DNA of 64,000 bases from Hysterium pulicare CBS 123377. Its lineage: Eukaryota > Ascomycota > Dothideomycetes > Hysteriales > Hysteriaceae. The stretch lies in assembly GCA_000467715.1 (NCBI GenBank), contig AJFK01000128.1, forward strand, positions 1 to 64,000, read 5' to 3'. Position numbers and translations under genes: made by a program. The notes beneath the pieces are model-generated. The model was given only the letters and a program-made list of their open reading frames with translations, had not been told where the DNA came from and made no database searches. This document shows, in pieces, positions 45,847-57,010 of this stretch; positions within the stretch are counted from its first letter, which is position 1; each line of letters begins with the position of its first letter.

Positions 45847-46779
45847 TGCTGTACATATGTACGTGTAGCGATTTCAAAACCGAATAACAGAAAAATCTCA
45901 TGCGGCCTGTAAAAACTAGGCCCTTCAAGGTTTCCAATACTCCCCTTGATGCTGCACAAGCTCTCGTCATAGCTGCCAGCGTACTTCTTTGATATTGCTC
46001 TTCCCTCATCTGCTTTGAAGGATGGGAAGAGGGCAATCTTGAAACTGCGTCAGTATCTCCACCACATCGTCATGCACAACCTCATTTTCCTTTTTTTTTA
46101 TTCAGCCATCTGTTTCTAAGCACCCAAAATTCGTTGCCAATAAAGTTTAATCTCCGATCGAGCGAAGGTACGCGATTTGGCCCTTTGCTGGCAACTGGGC
46201 GCCCAGCCATCATATCCCTTGGCAACGTCAGATGGCATCTGGGCAAACGCCTTGGTAGTGACGACGACGATTTGGCGGGGGAGGGGAATAAGAACAGGCT
46301 ATCGAAATGTTTCACAACGGGTGTAGTTATTTGTTAACATTTCAGGTGTTTCTTTTCCTGCGTGAATAACCACAGTAAGGCTATGCGTACGACAGTTGTA
46401 ATGTCCCCTGAAGGCTACTCCTCAAGGGCCATATTACCAAGGTCAAACAGTACATGCAGACAGCGAGGAGAGCCATCACGAGGTTGACACATAGGTACGC
46501 AACCCAGATTCCAACAAACTATGATCCATAGCGTTTTATTGATATATCGCATAAGGTAAAAATTAGTTACATTGTTTGATAATTTTATCATCCATGACTT
46601 TGGTACTACTGAACGTGTCTGTCCACTAAGCTCTCAAACTCGAATCAGGGGGAAAAATATCCCACAGGATCAGGAGCATACCGTACGCGCGTACCAACCC
46701 AATACCAAACACCGCAAACGCCAAGTTTACATCGCAAATGAATCCCTTTGCCCCTCGAAATCCTAATATTATCTCTTCC
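45847..46779. other. Convergent intergenic region
   Basis: 930 bp between the MCC beta gene and the DFG5-like gene. Antisense pairs of short frames (46082-46337) have no support. Confidence 0.45.
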
Positions 46780-48439
46780 TCACGAAACCATAAACCATCC
46801 ACCACCCAAAATGGTCACAAGAACAAGCGTCGTCAAGATTCCCGCACCAGCTTTATCAGCCGTCGTAATCGTATCCGTCAAAGCAGGATTCGAAGGGTTT
46901 CCACTAGCGGTTCCCGCACTAGGATTGCCCTGACTCGTACCTCCTGTGTCAGCAGAGTAGGGGGCTTTGACGTAACTGATCATGTTGCTCGCGATAACAC
47001 TCAACGCAGACATCTGCTGTCCCACGCCAATATTCCCATCATTGCTCTGGAACCAGCGACTCCCGCATTGATTCCCCAGCCCACCGGCGCCATTACACTG
47101 GGAGGCTGCCGCTTTTGCGGTGGCCTGGAGTTTGGGGAGGATTTGGCTGTACGTGAATGGGGCCAGTTGTGCTGATATGGCCATCCAGCGTGAGAGATAA
47201 GCTTTGAAGGACCACTGATCGGTGTCGCATTTTTGAGTCACTTCACAAGCGACTTCGACCATGACGTTGGAGCCGTATTGAGATGGGAAAAAGACGGACG
47301 AGTGCTTGAGGAAGCCGGACAGGCGGTCCGCCCAAACTTGGGAGCCATTCGTGTAGTTGTACATCTATGACTCAGTTAGTGAGGAGGAGAGGCGGGGGAG
47401 CATCTTAGGGAGGGAGTGAACAGGCGGCGTACGTATGCAGCACCTCCGATCATGATGCCGTAGTTGTAGGTCCATTGCAGCTGGTCGGCGTCCGTACAGT
47501 TCTTGAGCGAGTTCGAACCATCGTACACCTGAAGATCGTCGGTAATAAGCGGCGAGGCTGCTAGCCAGTCATAGGCCTTATTCGCCCATTCTGCATACGT
47601 CTTATTCCCTGTGTACTTCGCCAGTCTCGCGCCCAGTTGGAACAATCCACCATTGGCGGCAGTATTCTTGTAGTTATAGCCGTCGATGAATTGGTAAATT
47701 TGCCAGGGTAGACCACCACCGCAAACAGAGTCATCCCATCGGGTGGTAAGTTGGTTGAAGACAGATTGAGCGAGAGCAAGCCAGCCGGGCTTGCCAGACG
47801 GTGGGTTAGGGAAATTGAGTTCAGCTGCTGACATGACGGTGAAGGCCCAGAAGAGTTGATCGTCGTTCCCCTGGAGCAGTCAGTAAACTTCATGACTCTG
47901 CACTTCCTGGTAGTGGGATGCGTACTTCATCTTTGGATTGATTCGCAGGCATCTGTATGGTCGGTAAGCGGAGAGATTCGGCAAGCCAGTGGTGATACAA
48001 CATACAAAATCACTCTTTGCCCCGATTTGAAACTGCAGTCCCTGGGAGACCAGGTCATTGTATGTTGAGTCGTTGGTATAATACCAATAATCTATCATCT
48101 GGCCAAACATAGCGCCTGCCTCCCACCAGTAATAAGGCGGATAGGTCAGTAGACCGGGAATGCCGCTTATTATGGTGGAGCCATTGTTGGACTCGTAGAA
48201 TGCCATAAGGTCGGCGGCGACAAGCTTTGCGGCTGATTTGACCGATTCTGTCCATTGTGTCAGACCCGAAAAGTGTACCGTGAGATTAAGAAGAAGGGAA
48301 GAAAGCAGGCGGAGAGAGATTCGAGGGTATTGAGAATGTAAATACCTGGTTGCGTAGGGTCCAGCACAATTGCAAAGACATTGCGACCGAGCAGGCCAAG
48401 GGTAGCCAGCGCGCGAACCGCTCTCCAAAACATCTTCAT
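46780..48439 (-). CDS. GPI-anchored GH76 mannan alpha-1,6-mannosidase/transglycosidase (Dfg5/Dcw1 family)
   Basis: Five exons (48346-48439, 48006-48247, 47926-47952, 47433-47870, 46780-47364) give 461 residues. The family transfers GPI-mannoproteins onto cell-wall glucan. Signal peptide MKMFWRAVRALATLGLLG ends near NVFA. Family landmarks: YYWWEAGAMFGQMIDYW; GNDDQLFWAF with the catalytic Asp-Asp pair, split from the preceding short exon; NGGLFQLGARLAKYTGN; DGSNSLKNCTDADQLQWTYN and YGIMIGGAAYMYN across the last junction; and SRWMA. The C-terminus is Gly/Ser/Thr-rich, then hydrophobic (LTTLVLVTILGGGWFMVS), a GPI-attachment signal. One exon is only 27 nt. Confidence 0.92.
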
Positions 48440-49023
48440 TCCGTCATAGAATTGTACCAGTAGCGATCGAGGAGTCGAACAAACGAGTGGCAGTCAGATC
48501 TCAGACTCGGAAGAATAAAAGGTAGACTGGTGACGGTGTAAAGAGAGTAGTTGTGTTGTGGTGGTGCAAAGGGGCAGAGGCGCAGCTGCAAGGTATGTAA
48601 GTTGGCAGGCAAGGCACGGGTGGCAGAAGGCACGGGTGGCAGAAGGCTTAGGTAGGGCGACCTCGTAATCGGACCTCGTCATCTCCATCTTTCAACTGGC
48701 GAGTAAAGAGGCAACATGCAGTACGTTTGCGGGCGCTTTCACGACCATGACCTCATGCCTTCCCCGAACTGTCAAACGAAACGAAGTGAGGGCTGTCAGA
48801 TGGTGCAAACGCGAACCGTTCGGAACGAAGTGTTGAAACATTCCAAGGTTATTGGAAACGTGGAAACACATCTTGAAGTCCAAGCTTTGCTAAGCTTTGT
48901 TTTCCACTCGCAATCCATCCTTGCACCCTTCACCAAGACCGGGGAAATCTCTTAAATTCCTTGGTCATGTTCAGTTGTCCGATAAAGAATGCTCTATATA
49001 TAATCTACACAAGGAGAAGCGCA
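48440..49023. other. Intergenic region upstream of the DFG5-like gene
   Basis: Promoter side of the mannosidase gene and 3' end of the enol-lactonase gene; contains the tandem duplication at 48612-48646. Confidence 0.45.
48612..48646. repeat. 16-bp tandem duplication
   Basis: The unit AGGCACGGGTGGCAGA occurs twice in perfect tandem, followed by a partial third copy of three bases. It lies about 170 bp upstream of the mannosidase start codon. Confidence 0.8.
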
Positions 49024-50765
49024 TTATGGTTCTGAGGACAGGAACTTCGCGACAAAGCCCGCGACCTCCGTCGGCTTTTCCACCATCGGTAGATGACCCG
49101 CCGCGGCAACAACGAAAAGTTCTGCCCCTTTCCCCAAGCTGTCCGCCATCTCCTTCATAGTCCCGGGCAACGCTCCATCGCCTTTTCCAACAACGAATGC
49201 GCCCTTCCCCGCGTAGCTCGTCATCAAGTCTCTTAGGTCATAGTCATACAGTGCTTGCACGCTGCTCTTGAAGCCCGCCAAGTTGTTGCTCTCAACCATA
49301 TTCTTGACCCGTGCAACTTCGTCCTCCAGCTGTCCCCCGTCGTAACTCTCCTTCACGAACCATCGCCTGACCGTCATCTCTGCCAGCTGTTCTCCTACGA
49401 TTTCCTCGCCTGATGCAGTTTGCACTCCTTCCTCCTCGGCCACTTTGATTCTCTCTCCCCACGCTTTTCTATTTCCCGACGGGCTGACGGAATTCGTATC
49501 GCATGCAATAAATGCAGCCACCCGTCGAGGATACTCCAGCCCAACACTCAGCGCTGTCGCTCCTCCAAGACTGACTCCAATTACTGCTGCAGCTTTCTGA
49601 ACTCTCAAGGCATCTAGAAGCGTGATAATGTCTGAAGTCAGAACTCCTATTGTAATAGGTTTCGTCCCGTAGCTGCTCGATCGCCCGCGCGTATGGTAGC
49701 GCAAGACGCGGTACTTGCTATTCTCCTTTTTGGATAGAAATGAATCGACGAATGCATCCCAAATTCCCCACTCCACGAGAATGGAATTGGAGAGTACGAT
49801 CAATGGAGCATGTTGATCTGATGATCCTTCCAGTCTGTAAGGAAGCTGGACCCCATCTTCCGTTGTCACGAAAGACTCAATGACTGCCTTGCCGTGCGAC
49901 GAGACTGAGAACGTTTTTGTCAGTCCGTCCGTGCTCTGCGCATGCATTGTATTCTCGTCCTTCAAACTCTTCAGATCCCTCGGCGCGGGTCCAAATGTAT
50001 AAAAGAGATCGTACGTTCTCCTCTTCTTTTCCTTGACCACACTTTCATAAATTTGTGCCGTCCACTTTGTCGTAGTTGCGGCTAGGAACTCCGGGCCATC
50101 AAGCCCATTCTTCGGCGCATACTCATGCAGCGCCAACCACTCCAGCTCCTGACCTTCTTTCCTGTCAATCGTGCTCAAGACGAATCGTCGTGTTCGCAGC
50201 CACCCAGGAACATTTGAAAGCATAGGGATGTGCTCTTCTGTATACCACTTCGCGAATTCTTCCTCTTTGTCCTTTCCAGGTTTGAGTTTCAGAACGACAG
50301 CAACCATAACATTATCCTCCGAACCCTCAAATTCCACGTTTTCCAACTTCTTGAATTTTTCACTCTTGACTGCGCCTATGAAATCATAGAATTTCCTATC
50401 CACCTTAATCTTACTCATAGTATCCCTCTCCCGTTGACTCTGCACAGGCGGTGCACGCAGTCTAGTATACGGCTCCTTCGTGAGCTCCTGCATATCCTCG
50501 ATGTCGTAAATAGCCATCCATTCTGGCTTTTCCGGGCTACCTGTTTCACTTTGGAGGTCGGTAGCACGGTATCTGAAGCCATTGGCGACGAAGGGTAGAC
50601 GGAGGCGGCCAGGTCCATGTTCATTGTTGTACCAGTCGTGGAATTGGGCTGGTGGTAGTTCGGCTCTGGGCTGCAAGTTATGTCATTAGCGGCGTACTCA
50701 GTTCTCTTATTCAGGCCACGTCTTACTTGCATGGTTACGTAGAGAATGCCGGAGGTGGGCGCCAT
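49024..50765 (-). CDS. Fusion protein: two EthD/ferredoxin-like domains plus 3-oxoadipate enol-lactonase-like alpha/beta hydrolase
   Basis: Two exons (50727-50765 and 49024-50670) give 561 residues. The N-terminal half carries two ferredoxin-like (EthD/DABB type) units, recognised by FHDWYNNEHGPGRLRLPF and by FAKWYTEEHIPMLSNVPGW, each with the Trp-Tyr-x-x-Glu-His pattern. The C-terminal half, from about residue 270, is an alpha/beta hydrolase. It shows an oxyanion strand PLIVLSNSILVEWGIWD, RYHTRGRSSS, and the nucleophile elbow IGVSLGGATAL with its catalytic serine. It ends in GHLPMVEKPTEVAGFV with the catalytic histidine. This resembles PcaD-type lactonases of the beta-ketoadipate route. It is encoded on the same strand as, and immediately downstream of, the carboxymuconate cyclase gene. 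The exact substrate is inferred from this context. Confidence 0.85.
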
Positions 50766-51203
50766 GTCTGCTAATGCAAATTTGTAGATATCGCACAAGA
50801 TAATTGGGGGATGTGAAGGGGACTGTTACTTCGAGATCGTGGGATTTTAAAGAGTGAACCTGTGCTGAGAGATGTTTGTACAAAGAGTGCGGTATCGGCA
50901 TCATGAGAAAATGTTCGGCGTTGGTACATGTTCACTATCATGTCTCCGATGTCATTTGCCGGAGTAGAGCTTAAAGCACTACGGATATATCAGGGTTCCG
51001 CTTTGGAGGGGTAGATGCGGGATGTTACCTCTTGGAAACAGGTGACGTTGCCCACGTGATACAATTTCTATCAAATGCACGCGTTTAGATTTGGGTCAAC
51101 TGATGCTCAAATCAATGCTAGGTAAGCTCTATCTGTGCCCACAGCGCCTGCAATTCCATTCCTCCACCGAATCGTTCCTCTACTATTAACTAGAGAGGAG
51201 TCC
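50766..51203. other. Intergenic region between enol-lactonase and cyclase genes
   Basis: 438 bp holding the promoter of the lactonase fusion gene and the 3' end of the cyclase gene; no gene recognised. Confidence 0.45.
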
Positions 51204-52454
51204 TTAGTCATACCAAATAGCATTCATACCAAACCCTGGCTCTGGGATCTCTAGCCTGGCAACCCTCGCCAAAAACTCCTTATGCCATCTATAGATCTCA
51301 ATTCCCCCTTTCTCATCATCCGTTAATGCAAGCCATTCATCGCTCCACGGACACGGACTAACAGCATTTGAGTGACCGCCGCTGGTTGGGGTGGGATTCA
51401 AACAAATCTGTCGCTCAATAGCACCAACTTCGTTAAGCTTGAATGCAGCAAAATATCCAGTCAGAGAAAAGGAATTGGCCCGAGAAGTCGCGAACAGGTA
51501 TTTGCCGCTTTGTGTAAGAAAAGCGACATCTGAGCGATACATTTTGGGATTGGGAATATCTAGCCCATAGGATTAGTTTCTGGGAGGGGACTTTATCATC
51601 GAGAGTATAGTACCTGGAGGGATGAGGGGATACGTGAAATGCGTGAAGACAGGCATATGTGTCTGCTCATCTATTACATATTGAGCAAGGTTGTTTCCGC
51701 CCTCCATCAGTGCATAAAGATATTTTCCACTGGGATGCACCTCAACCCATCGGGGATGATCTCCTGGAGAGGGTGCTTCGACGCTTCCAACGAGTGTGAG
51801 GTGCCCTGACTCGGGGTCCTTCCTATGGCACCAGATTCGGTTCGCCCACATATCTGCAGAATAAAGGTACGATTCTGCAGGGTCAAATACCATTCCATGA
51901 ATGGCAGACTTATCACAATATTCATAATCCTGAATGTTCTCGACAAGAGCACCAGTGCCGTCCACGGAAAAGACATTTCCATAACCAGCATAATCGTAGA
52001 ATGGGTTGCAGTAAACGTTATATGGCGGTTCCTTGGCTGCGAGAAGGAAGATCGCCCGAGTCTTCGTGTCCGCCTGGGAAGCCTTTGCTGGGGAGAATAT
52101 TAATAACGTTGAGCCATTTGCATAGGGCTCGGTCTGACATACGGTGGCCTCCTATAGGGTGTGAACCATTGTGAACAATCTCTGCAGGGCTCTTGACGGT
52201 GTAGCTTGACCATTTCTTCATCGATGCGCCATAAATGGTCTTCCGTTTGTGCTAGAAGAGAGTATTATTATCGGCATATTGGGAAGCGGCCAGACATATA
52301 TCGTACGCACATCAAATGTCATCCATGAGATCGGCTCATTTTGAGGAATCTCGGTCTTTTTGACCAGCTTTAAAGTCAGCGCTTCATCGTCGAATTCGAC
52401 GGTGACTATTATCCCTGGAGGGGTCCAGGTCCCGCACATCAAATGATGTTTCAT
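51204..52454 (-). CDS. Carboxy-cis,cis-muconate cyclase (fungal seven-bladed lactonase)
   Basis: Four exons (52311-52454, 52143-52251, 51614-52087, 51204-51559) give 360 residues. In fungi this beta-propeller cyclises 3-carboxy-cis,cis-muconate, the product of protocatechuate 3,4-cleavage, to the muconolactone; it is unrelated to the bacterial enzyme. Landmarks: HHLMCGTWTPPG at the start; KRKTIYGASMKKWSSY; HNGSHPIGGH around an intron; PPYNVYCNPFYDYAGYGNVF; AIHGMVFDPAESYLYSADMWAN; GDHPRWVEVHPSGKYLYALMEG; and YRSDVAFLTQSGKYLFATSR. The length agrees with the Neurospora-type enzyme. It is divergent from the intradiol dioxygenase across 516 bp, as expected for steps of one route. Confidence 0.92.
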
Positions 52455-52970
52455 GGCTCAAGGTACAAAGAGCTGAGGGTAGTGGTGTCGGCCGGGTGTG
52501 CAAGCAGCGGAAAACACATCATGATGACTGGGAAGCTCCATCTCCTTGAGAGGGCATCTAACCTGCGGCTTGAAAGCCGTTACCAACTGCCCGTCCCGAG
52601 AACTGCACGTGATAAAAAAGTGGGGGCTGCGATCCGCGTTGCCGGTAAAGCATTCATCCACTTGCTGATTGGCTTGTCACCAGCCCTGGTCCATAGAACG
52701 GGCGTCTGCGGGGCCCAAAGAGTGGCGCCGCGTTTCTTTGCGGAGTGAAGCAATCCAGGTGAGTGAAAACGTCCAAGAGCCGACGGATCTGCCGCAGAGT
52801 CTACACACCCCTCGATGGGCTGAGGTTCGGTCGGCTCCAACGGGAATGCATTGCTGGAAATCTGAGTTGCTCGTCGATAATTTAAATGCCCAAAGCCTTC
52901 CGCTCTCCCTGTCTTCAACATCTTGAACAACTTTGACTTTGGTAAAGCATAATCCTCCACAGCCGCCAAC
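52455..52970. promoter_or_regulatory. Bidirectional promoter region, carboxymuconate cyclase / intradiol dioxygenase
   Basis: 516 bp between divergent start codons of two aromatic-pathway genes, so shared regulation is plausible. It contains a perfect inverted repeat at 52566-52579. Frames on both strands in it are unsupported. Confidence 0.5.
52566..52579. promoter_or_regulatory. CGG-N8-CCG palindrome, candidate Zn2Cys6 operator
   Basis: The site CGGCTTGAAAGCCG is a perfect inverted repeat with a two-base centre. CGG and CCG half-sites in inverted orientation are the usual target of fungal Zn2Cys6 regulators, which often control aromatic catabolism. It lies between the divergent cyclase and dioxygenase genes. 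It is a single occurrence and could be chance. Confidence 0.4.
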
Positions 52971-54029
52971 ATGTCTGCCCCTCATCGATTCGACCCCAAT
53001 TTCACCCAGAGCGTCATTGATGCCATGGGCCCGAAGACAGACCCTCGAACAAGAGAGGTTATGACCTCACTCATTCGCCATCTCCACGACTTCACTCGAG
53101 AGGTTGAGCTCACGGTGGACGAGTGGATGGCAGGCGTAAAGTTTATCAACTTGATCGGACAGACCAGCACTCCGACGCGGAACGAGGCTCATCGCATGTC
53201 CGATGTTCTTGGTCTCGAATCGTGAGTCTATTGGAGCCCCCGCCTGATATACTCATCTGACCGTCACACTAGATTAGTCGACGAAATTGCCCATAAGCAC
53301 GTGAACGAATCTGGCGAAGAGCCCACTTCCTCTTCGATATTGGGTCCTTTCTGGAGTCCCAATGCTCCTTTCCGTGAGAACGGCGGATCCATTATTATGA
53401 GCCCGCACGAAGGCCAAACGACGCTTATGCATGGTACCATTATTGATCTCGACACCAAGGAGCCAATCCAAGGAGCTGTCATCGACATTTGGCAGGCGTC
53501 CTCGAACGGGAAATACGATTTCCAGGACCCCGAAAATCAGGTCGACAACAATCTGAGGGGAAAGTTTAGGACTAATGAGAAGGGCGAATACTGGTTCTAC
53601 TGTCTGAAGCCCACTGCTTATTCTCTTCCCACAGATGGTGAGCCACCTGTTTTACGGATTAGTAGATAAATGCTAAGTTCAGAAGGTGCTGCTGGTGAAA
53701 TCTTCAAGGCCCTTGATCGCCATCCAATGCGACCAGCTCACATTCACCTCATGGTAAGAAATTGCAACGGGAATTCTTCAATACCGACGACCAGCTAATG
53801 CAATCCTTAGATGACCGCTGAAGGCTACAAGCCCGTCACAACACAGATCTATCCTCGCGATGACCCCTATGTTACCAATGACACCGTCTTTGCTGTCAAG
53901 GACGACTTATTGATCGACTTTAACCCTCGTAAAGGGGATCCAAAAGCTGAGCTGGACCTGGAATACAACGTTAGACTCGCTCCGCGTGGCAAAAAGACTG
54001 CTCCTATGGAGGGTGTTGCGAGATTGTAA
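52971..54029 (+). CDS. Intradiol ring-cleavage dioxygenase (catechol/hydroxyquinol 1,2-dioxygenase type)
   Basis: Four exons (52971-53221, 53273-53637, 53683-53753, 53811-54029) give 301 residues. The non-haem Fe(III) enzyme opens the ring of catechol-like diols between the hydroxyls. The N-terminal helical dimerisation domain (about residues 15-100) includes [20 protein letters not shown]. The beta-sandwich then shows [12 protein letters not shown], and the iron ligands are visible as Tyr in NGKYDFQDP, Tyr in [14 protein letters not shown], and two His in [12 protein letters not shown] across the third junction. The N-terminal domain separates it from extracellular or protocatechuate-type forms and favours hydroxyquinol or catechol. 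The neighbouring cyclase acts after protocatechuate cleavage, so the true substrate needs enzyme work. Confidence 0.92.
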
Positions 54030-54523
54030 GATGTGGTGTGAATAGCATTTGTTGTCTAAGTCGTTTTGGAACCAGTCTTTGGAGCGTTTTTGCCTTGGTC
54101 GTCTATTCCATGAGTTGTTGATATTGGACACCGTGATGATCAGCACTCCGGCTTGGTCCACGTCTTGAAAACGGGAAGATGTGACGGTGATGACTTCTTG
54201 TAACCTATATATAAATTGATCTAACTGTCAAAACATTTGTACAACTTGATCGTGACATGACTACTGCATTCACTGAAACAGCTTGTCCCAACCGCGCATC
54301 CCTACATCACCAAGCTCTCCCAGAACGACAATGAGCGGCACCAGACCATGCCGGTGCTACATGATTCAATGGAAACGCGGAATGACGGAATTAGTTCCTA
54401 AGTCCCCGCCAGAGTAAGTCAAATCATGAACACGGCAGAACCAGATTTTCTCCAGCACGATACAAAACACGCCCTTTCCCGTAGAAGACTCCATCTTCAA
54501 TTGCAGTTCGAATTTACGTCAAT
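54030..54523. other. Intergenic, no gene recognised
   Basis: 3' end of the dioxygenase gene and promoter of the next gene. A short frame at 54426-54617 ends inside the following gene in another frame. Confidence 0.45.
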
Positions 54524-55126
54524 ATGCGAGTCCCGTACGCTCCCTCGACTGCTCCTGATGAATCTGTCGCCCCGATATACGAGCGCATTGCAGCCCGCCG
54601 AGCACCACGTCCATTGATCCCACTCGATCTCGCCCTCCTGCATTCTCCACCAGTCGCGGACGGTTGGAATAGTTTCATAGGAGCCATTCGCACCAAGATG
54701 ACTCTCGCCGACGCGATTACAGAATTAGCAATCTCCCGAGTCGCCGTTCTCAATCAAGCCGTCCACGAATGGAACGCTCATGCGCCACTGGCGCTCAAAG
54801 GTGGCATCAGTACCGAGGGGCTGGAATCAGCGAGGAATTCAGTTCTCATAGGCAAGGGTGATGTTGGAAAAGTTCCGAACGGAGGGGAGGGAGGGCTTGG
54901 GGCACGGGAATGGGCTGTTCTGGCTTATACAGATCAAATGACACGCGGAGTGGAAGTAGATGAGGAGGTATCTGAATTGGTGAAAACTTTCCTAGATGAT
55001 AGAGAGGTGGTGGAGCTTACGGCCACGGTAGCAGCCTATAACTGCGTTAGCAGGTTCTTGGTTGCGTTAAATGTTGGGGAGGACAATGGGAAGCCAATGA
55101 AGAGCGTTCATGAGCTAGCAGGTTAA
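54524..55126 (+). CDS. Carboxymuconolactone decarboxylase/AhpD-like protein
   Basis: Single exon, 200 residues, all-helical. The fold is recognised by LDLALLHSPPVADGWNSFIGAIR, ITELAISRVAVLNQAVHEWNAHAPLALKGG, WAVLAYTDQMTRGVEV and VELTATVAAYNCVSRFLVAL. These are the usual helix pattern of the fungal gamma-carboxymuconolactone decarboxylase-like family. The Cys-x-x-Cys of peroxidase-type AhpD is absent, which favours a decarboxylase-like or unknown role. Its place directly after the intradiol dioxygenase and near the cyclase and enol-lactonase suggests the step from carboxymuconolactone to 3-oxoadipate enol-lactone, which the fungal route otherwise carries out with other enzymes. Confidence 0.85.
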   Translation: MRVPYAPSTAPDESVAPIYERIAARRAPRPLIPLDLALLHSPPVADGWNSFIGAIRTKMTLADAITELAISRVAVLNQAVHEWNAHAPLALKGGISTEGLESARNSVLIGKGDVGKVPNGGEGGLGAREWAVLAYTDQMTRGVEVDEEVSELVKTFLDDREVVELTATVAAYNCVSRFLVALNVGEDNGKPMKSVHELAG

Positions 55127-55466
55127 AGCAAGCATGAAAGAAGATCATTAGTCATGCATCTGGGGGAACACTCCCGATGTCATCAGATTTCATTTTCAAT
55201 TGGTTTCAAAACCTCAAACCTCAAACCCAAATGTGCTCTCAGATCCCAACGCTTCGCCCTGCACCAATGTGCAATGGTGGAAAATTGTACAGATGGTGGC
55301 TCCCGATGGCTTTGCAAATGAAGCTTGAGCCGCTAAGCCGCGGTAGTTTCCCATATGGGCATGGTTTGAGTTTCGCCGTGGCCGACGCCAGCCGCCGTAA
55401 GTTAAGTAACATCACAAGAATGATACCTACTCCACGGAACTTCTGACAAAACTCTCCACGACCAAA
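55127..55466. other. Intergenic region upstream of isovaleryl-CoA dehydrogenase
   Basis: 340 bp of promoter and leader; no gene recognised. Confidence 0.45.
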
Positions 55467-57010
55467 ATGTCTTCAGCAGCTCCAAGATTCCTCTCAAGAA
55501 GCATCCGCCAACTATCTAGACAATACCCTGTCCGCATCTCCCCTACCGCTCGCCGTGCTGCATCCTCCAAACATCCCAAAGGCTTTGTACCACCAACGCA
55601 TTCAGATCTCGAAGAGCTAAGAGAACGTGTACAAGAATTCACGAGTACAATTCCCCAATAGGTCCAAATACACCAAGACTAATAATTTCTTATAGGACGA
55701 GAGATACCTGACGATGTCGCGCAGAAGACAGACCACAGCAATACATTCCCGAACGACATGTGGAAGAGGCTAGGAGAAGCTGGATTCCTAGGGATAACAG
55801 CGGATGAGGACTATGGAGGACTAGCAATGGGATATCAAGCCCATTGCGTAGTCATGGAGGAAATAAGTCGAGCATCAGGTTTGCAGCTCTTTTCCTCGTC
55901 TAATTGCTTCGTCCCTGCCTAGAAGATTTGCTGACGGTATTAGAAAGGCAGCATTGGACTCTCCTACGCCGCACACTCCCAACTATGCGTCAATCAACTC
56001 ATGCTGAATGGTTCCCCGGAACAAAAAGATAAGTATCTCCCGGGCCTGGTATCCGGAGAGAAGATCGGAGCACTGGCTATGTCGGAGCATTCGGCGGGGT
56101 CGGATGTTGTTAGTATGAAGACGACAGCGAAGGAGGTGGATGGTGGATATCTCCTAAACGGCACAAAGATGTGGATTACGAATGTATGGCACTTGAATAA
56201 CCTAAACTATCCAGAAATGGATGCATATTGACTGAATTTGTTCAGGGACCAGACGCCCATTACATCATCGTCTATGCCAAAACACAACCGGAAGCTGGTA
56301 GTAAAGGCGTATCGGCCTTCATAGTCGAGACTTCTACTAAAGGCTTTTCGTGTGCAAAGAAACTCGATAAATTAGGTATGCGAGGCTCTAACACCGGCGA
56401 ACTGTTGTTCGAGGATATGTTCGTACCCAATGAGAACGTACTCGGAAAGGCCAATAATGGCGTCCGAGTGCTAATGGAAGGCTTGGACCTCGAAAGACTA
56501 GTGCTGAGTGCTGGGCCACTTGGGTATGTCCGCGCTGATCACATCCTTCCCCCGCCTTTCCTGAAAGAAAACATCTGCTAACAGGCGACGCACAACAGGA
56601 TCATGCAAGCCGCATTGGATATTAGTCTCCCCTATGCCCACGCTCGCAAGCAATTCAACATGCCCATAGCTCACAACCAACTCATCCAAGGCAAAATAGC
56701 AGACATGTACACCAAATTCCGAGCCTCGCAATCTTTCACCCACTCCGTGGCTGCAGCCGTCGACAATTCCTCCACCATCATGACACAGGATTGTGCAGGG
56801 ACAATCCTGTATGCTGCTGAACGCGCCACAGAATGTGCGCTCGACGCTATCCAATTAATGGGGGGAATGGGATATGTGAACGAGGTCCCTGCGGGTAGGT
56901 TGCTTCGAGACGCGAAGTTGTATGAGATTGGAGCGGGGACAAGCGAGATCAGGAGGATGGTTATTGGACGGGCCTTTAATAAAATGTTTGCGGAGGGGAG
57001 GTATGGTTGA
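55467..57010 (+). CDS. Isovaleryl-CoA dehydrogenase, mitochondrial
   Basis: Five exons (55467-55644, 55696-55878, 55948-56183, 56246-56523, 56599-57010) give 428 residues. The FAD enzyme oxidises isovaleryl-CoA to 3-methylcrotonyl-CoA in leucine breakdown and passes electrons to ETF. The presequence is basic ([19 protein letters not shown]). Landmarks: [32 protein letters not shown] (flavin site); [14 protein letters not shown] across a junction; [15 protein letters not shown], with the glutamate in the position of the isovaleryl-CoA-type catalytic base; and the C-terminal [17 protein letters not shown]. The second intron uses an unusual GTTTGC donor and an AGAAAG acceptor, both kept because the frame demands them. 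Confidence 0.93.

Noticed and set aside
46738-47175. 145-residue plus-strand frame
   Set aside because: It lies antisense to the last exon of the GH76 mannosidase gene and shows no family features.
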